From the NCBI GenBank assembly GCA_002336735.1, contig DDER01000004.1:11537-19098 (forward strand): 7,562 bases of DNA, in the 5' to 3' direction. Position 1 is the first letter of the stretch. Each line of letters opens with the position of its first letter. The notes beneath the pieces are model-generated. The model saw only the letters and a list, made by a program, of their open reading frames with translations, was not told the DNA's origin and did not search any database. Shown here piece by piece: positions 5,368 to 7,562 of this stretch. The position numbers and the translations under genes are program-made. This DNA is from Candidatus Saccharibacteria bacterium UBA1949 (lineage in GTDB: Bacteria > Patescibacteriota > Saccharimonadia > Saccharimonadales > Saccharimonadaceae).

Positions 5368-5425
5368 GATCGCCATGGCGCCAACGCCGTTCCTCTCCCA
5401 TCCACACCACCCGCCATCAAAACGC

Positions 5426-5450
5426 TGCATCAAGGAGAATCCTTGATGGA
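5426..5450. repeat. 25-base palindrome, copy 2, between pyrG and argS
   Basis: This is the reverse complement of the palindrome at 276-300 with one mismatch (24 of 25). The perfect stem is CATCAAGGA/TCCTTGATG around a three-base loop. In the leftward transcript it falls 25 bases after the pyrG stop and is followed by CAGCGTTTT, so it may act as a weak terminator or as a 3' end stabiliser. On the plus strand it again places AAGGAG before an ATG that opens a six-codon frame (MELRGG then TAG), although no plus transcript is expected here. Confidence 0.75.
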
Positions 5451-5475
5451 GCTAAGAGGGGGTTAGGGCATGGGG

Positions 5476-7059
5476 TTAGCGGCGGGCGGCGCGGATGAGG
5501 CCGACGAAAAGCGGGTGCGGGCGCATAGGGCGCGAGCGAAACTCAGGGTGGGCTTGGGTGGCAATGAAGTAATCACACGCGGGAGCTTCGACAAATTCTA
5601 TCAGTGTGCCATCGGGTGAAGTACCGCTGATAACGAGACCACCGCTCTCTATCTCGCTGCGAAACTTCTGGTTGACTTCGTAGCGATGGCGATGCCGCTC
5701 GACGATATCGGCAGTCTCGTAGATACGAGCTGCAAGTGATCCATCTGCGAGATGTGCCGGATAATCACCGAGGCGCAGCGTACCGCCGGTTGATTCCTTG
5801 CCGGCCTGCCCCTCCATGATATACACCACATCTTGATCGGTATCACCCTCGAACTCAGTACTATGTGCGTGCTCCAGGCCGCCGCGCCGCGCTGCCGCGA
5901 TCACCGCCACTTGAAGCCCGAGACAAATCCCAAGATACGGTTTGTTGTGTGTCAACGCATAGTCTGCAGCGGCAATCTTACCATCGACACCACGAATACC
6001 GAACCCACCGGGGACCAATAATCCATCGACCGATGCAAATTCCTTTTCGGTCGCAGTCTCCGCATTAATCCATTTGATGTTAATATCACAACTTTCGCTC
6101 CAGGCTGCGGCTTTGAGTGCCTCGACGACAGATATATAGGTATCGGTATTATCAACGTATTTTGCCACGAGACCGATCGTCACGCCATGTTCATACTCCG
6201 TGCGGCTACGCCATACCAGATCTGCCCACGATTCGAGATCAGGCGGCGTATCGACACCCGAGAATTTATCGAGCACCGCCAAGAGGCTATTGGCCACCGT
6301 CAGCGGAATTTTGTAGACCGTTTCGACATTTGGCATCAGTATCACGCCTTTACGCGGGATACCGCCAAACAGACTGATCTTGTCGGCAATTGCCTCAGGT
6401 GCCGGAGTCAAACTATCAGTCCGTACTCCGACAACATCGGGCACAATGCCAAATCCGCGCAGGTCATTGAGCGCGTTTTGCGCCGGTTTGGATTTGAACT
6501 CTTGGCTGGTCTGGAGAAATGGCACGTAGACAACATGTACGAAGAGGCACTGGGTGCGGCCGACTTTTTGACTAAACTCACGAATTGCTTCGACAAAACT
6601 TAGGCCCTCGTAGTCACCGACTGTTCCACCAATCTCGACAATATGGATATCACTCCCCTCGCCCGCCTCGAGTATCGCATCTTGGATAGCACGCGTCAGA
6701 TGCGGAACGAGCTGTACTGTCTGGCCACCAAACTTACCAGCACGCTCGTCAGCGATGAGCTCACTCAATAGCCGACCAGCAAGTGTCGCATTCTTTTGGG
6801 TAAGCTCGAGGTCGAGAAATCGTTCGTAATGGCCAAGATCAAGGTCGGTTTCGGCTCCATCTTTGGTGACGAAGCATTCGCCATGCTCCCTGGGATTAAG
6901 CAAACCCGCATCTACATTGAGATACGGGTCGCACTTTTGTATAGAAACATGTACACCTTTGGCCTGTAACACCGCACCGATACTGGCAGCAGTGATACCT
7001 TTTCCTACCCCCGAGAGGACACCTCCAGTGACGAAAATATATCGTGTGTGTTTTTCCAT
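5476..7059 (-). CDS. pyrG: CTP synthase
   Basis: A 527-residue cytoplasmic enzyme that makes CTP from UTP with ATP and glutamine. The synthetase domain is about residues 1-268: nucleotide loop SGVGKG (16-21), Mg-binding region DGAETDLDLGHYERF (67-81), EIGGTVGDYE (142-151) and the UTP/CTP-site stretch KSKPAQ (189-194). The class I glutamine amidotransferase domain is about 290-527, with nucleophile Cys379 in YLGICLGLQ, His504 and Glu506 in QAHPEF, and the oxyanion segment PGGFG (350-354). The N-terminal signature is divergent: SGVGKG for the usual SSLGKG, and QKCDPYLNVDAGLLNPREHG where most enzymes have a PGTM motif. The start at 7057-7059 has GGAGGG eight bases upstream; an in-frame ATG six codons earlier would put that SD inside the gene and is rejected. 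Confidence 0.96.
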   Translation of the reverse strand: MEKHTRYIFVTGGVLSGVGKGITAASIGAVLQAKGVHVSIQKCDPYLNVDAGLLNPREHGECFVTKDGAETDLDLGHYERFLDLELTQKNATLAGRLLSELIADERAGKFGGQTVQLVPHLTRAIQDAILEAGEGSDIHIVEIGGTVGDYEGLSFVEAIREFSQKVGRTQCLFVHVVYVPFLQTSQEFKSKPAQNALNDLRGFGIVPDVVGVRTDSLTPAPEAIADKISLFGGIPRKGVILMPNVETVYKIPLTVANSLLAVLDKFSGVDTPPDLESWADLVWRSRTEYEHGVTIGLVAKYVDNTDTYISVVEALKAAAWSESCDINIKWINAETATEKEFASVDGLLVPGGFGIRGVDGKIAAADYALTHNKPYLGICLGLQVAVIAAARRGGLEHAHSTEFEGDTDQDVVYIMEGQAGKESTGGTLRLGDYPAHLADGSLAARIYETADIVERHRHRYEVNQKFRSEIESGGLVISGTSPDGTLIEFVEAPACDYFIATQAHPEFRSRPMRPHPLFVGLIRAARR

Positions 7060-7069
7060 GTGGTTGTTT

Positions 7070-7094
7070 CCCTCCATGGGATTTTAGTATAGCA
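7070..7094 (-). promoter_or_regulatory. pyrG proximal promoter and ribosome binding site
   Basis: On the minus strand TGC precedes TATACT (7086-7091), an extended -10 with no good -35 (the -35 position reads AGCGTA). The predicted start near 7079 gives a leader of about 20 bases. The SD GGAGGG occupies 7070-7075, eight bases before the ATG. The palindrome at 7110-7125 covers the -35 position. Confidence 0.6.
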
Positions 7095-7109
7095 TGATTT
7101 CTCCAAATT

Positions 7110-7125
7110 ACGCTAGATATAGCGT
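7110..7125. promoter_or_regulatory. Palindrome over the pyrG -35 position
   Basis: ACGCTA and TAGCGT flank GATA, a perfect 6-bp-arm inverted repeat. It sits where the -35 of the pyrG proximal promoter should be and overlaps the stop codon of the small frame at 7113-7202. It could be an operator for pyrG or a small RNA hairpin. Confidence 0.35.
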
Positions 7126-7202
7126 GTTGTTATTTTGGCATACACTATATATAGAAAACACAAACAAGTAGCGATGTATAGACTTATCGCCTTCACCTCC
7201 AT
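7113..7202 (-). CDS. Possible 29-residue membrane peptide
   Basis: Not recognised. A short frame begins MEVKAISLYIATCLCFLYIV and ends KITTRYI then TAG. Residues about 5-22 are a continuous hydrophobic stretch long enough for one membrane helix, with Lys4 before it and Lys23 and Arg27 after it. A near-consensus promoter (7214-7242) ends 11 bases before the ATG, so the mRNA would be almost leaderless. A strong SD-like GGAGGTGA lies at the very start of the frame, not before it. The frame ends 53 bases before pyrG. It could be a small membrane protein, a leader peptide, or chance in AT-rich DNA. Confidence 0.3.
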   Translation of the reverse strand: MEVKAISLYIATCLCFLYIVYAKITTRYI

Positions 7203-7409
7203 GAGTTACTCTCATTATACCCTTCTCCCTGCATCGTCCCAATATTGACTTTTTCGTTTTAGTTTGTTGCAGCATGGATTATGCGATTACGTACCGTCAA
7301 AGGTCTCCCGATAGAACAAACACCGCGCTCACGCGCTTCGCCCGATCCCTTAATCAATGCCGATATTGGCAAATTTCACTTCTATCTCAACTTTCGTAAC
7401 CTCAGGATG
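7203..7409. other. Intergenic stretch between pyrG control region and right-edge gene
   Basis: Besides the promoter at 7214-7242, little can be supported here. A weak hairpin (GCGC 7325-7328 with GCGC 7333-7336) is followed on the minus strand by TGTTTGTT and might end the right-edge gene, but the stem is only four or five pairs. Bases 7350-7409 continue the right-edge frame after its stop codon. Confidence 0.4.
7214..7242 (-). promoter_or_regulatory. Distal leftward promoter upstream of pyrG
   Basis: On the minus strand: TTGGGA (7237-7242), a 17-base spacer, then a perfect TATAAT (7214-7219). The predicted start near 7207 lies five bases or so before the ATG of the 29-codon frame and about 150 bases before pyrG. 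It would give pyrG a second, longer transcript. Confidence 0.6.
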
Positions 7410-7562
7410 CTATTTCGGCTCGTTGTCGCCATGATTGGCGGAGGGGGATTGCCCGGCACTTTCAGTCGGGCTGGTGCCGGCGAGCTTGGACTCAGTATTG
7501 CCAGCGTTGACCTCATAACTGGTATTGGTACTCTCGAAGAAATTGACGAGTTCGTAGGTGTC
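7410..7562 (-). CDS. Unrecognised protein, C-terminal 50 residues (runs off right edge)
   Basis: Not recognised. The minus strand is open from the window edge to TAG (7410-7412). The visible tail starts DTYELVNFFESTNTSYEVN and becomes rich in Ser, Thr, Asn, Pro, Glu and Gly (LAGTSPTESAGQSPSANHGD), like the disordered tail or linker of a surface protein. The orientation matches pyrG, argS and mscL. The opposite strand is also open in the same codon register (7281 to the edge), but without an SD or promoter and with a composition typical of an antisense shadow. The frame continues for 19 sense codons after the TAG before a TAA, which may mean the true end is elsewhere. Confidence 0.5.
   Translation of the reverse strand, partial: DTYELVNFFESTNTSYEVNAGNTESKLAGTSPTESAGQSPSANHGDNEPK

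Noticed and set aside
5349..5420. 24-codon upstream extension of argS
   Set aside because: The extension contains the -10 element, has no SD, and does not look like the ArgRS N-terminus.
6187..6603. 138-codon plus-strand frame inside pyrG
   Set aside because: It is opposite conserved pyrG sequence and has no start signals.
7281..7562. Plus-strand frame open from an ATG at 7281 to the right edge (94 codons)
   Set aside because: It has no SD or promoter and is in exact antisense register with the minus-strand tail. Its Gly/Ala/Leu/Val-rich composition is what the complement of Ser/Thr/Asn/Pro codons gives. I kept the minus frame, with some doubt.

Overview
The window looks like chromosomal DNA of a bacterium with the standard genetic code. 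TGA appears only as a stop and never inside the long genes, which argues against the TGA-recoding Gracilibacteria and Absconditabacteria. Gene style suggests a Candidate Phyla Radiation (Patescibacteria) genome, perhaps Saccharibacteria: a TrmB-like regulator, a compact ArgRS, an MscL with a Lys/Ala-rich N-terminal extension, a CTP synthase with a divergent N-terminal signature, and several translation starts with no Shine-Dalgarno (SD) sequence. That placement is inference; I could not run a homology search.

Layout. 1-117 (-): first 39 codons of an unrecognised gene with a strong SD. 118-641: about 520 bases with no convincing gene but a dense set of hairpins, downstream of a near-consensus leftward promoter (648-676); it is either a very long 5' leader or a structured RNA. 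654-778: divergent control region. 779-1537 (+): TrmB-family regulator, probably translated from a leaderless mRNA. 1497-3059 (-): unrecognised 520-residue protein that overlaps the regulator tail-to-tail by 41 bases. 3161-3616 (-): MscL-like channel, closed by a terminator whose T-run lies inside the next gene's promoter. 3690-5348 (-): arginyl-tRNA synthetase. 5476-7059 (-): CTP synthase. 7060-7242: pyrG control region with a possible 29-residue membrane peptide. 7410-7562 (-): tail of an unrecognised gene cut by the right edge.

How the parts relate. pyrG, argS and mscL point leftward with gaps of 127 and 73 bases and could be read partly together until the terminator at 3106-3140. Their roles are CTP supply, Arg-tRNA supply and osmotic safety. 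The regulator and the 520-residue gene each have their own strong promoter and converge, so they could affect each other through antisense transcription. Five promoter candidates share an extended -10 (TGC or TGT followed by a TATAAT-like hexamer), and three of these also have TTGACA or TTGACT exactly 17 bases upstream. A 25-base palindrome occurs twice in opposite orientation, in the left leader and between pyrG and argS. No rRNA, tRNA, CRISPR array or insertion sequence was seen.
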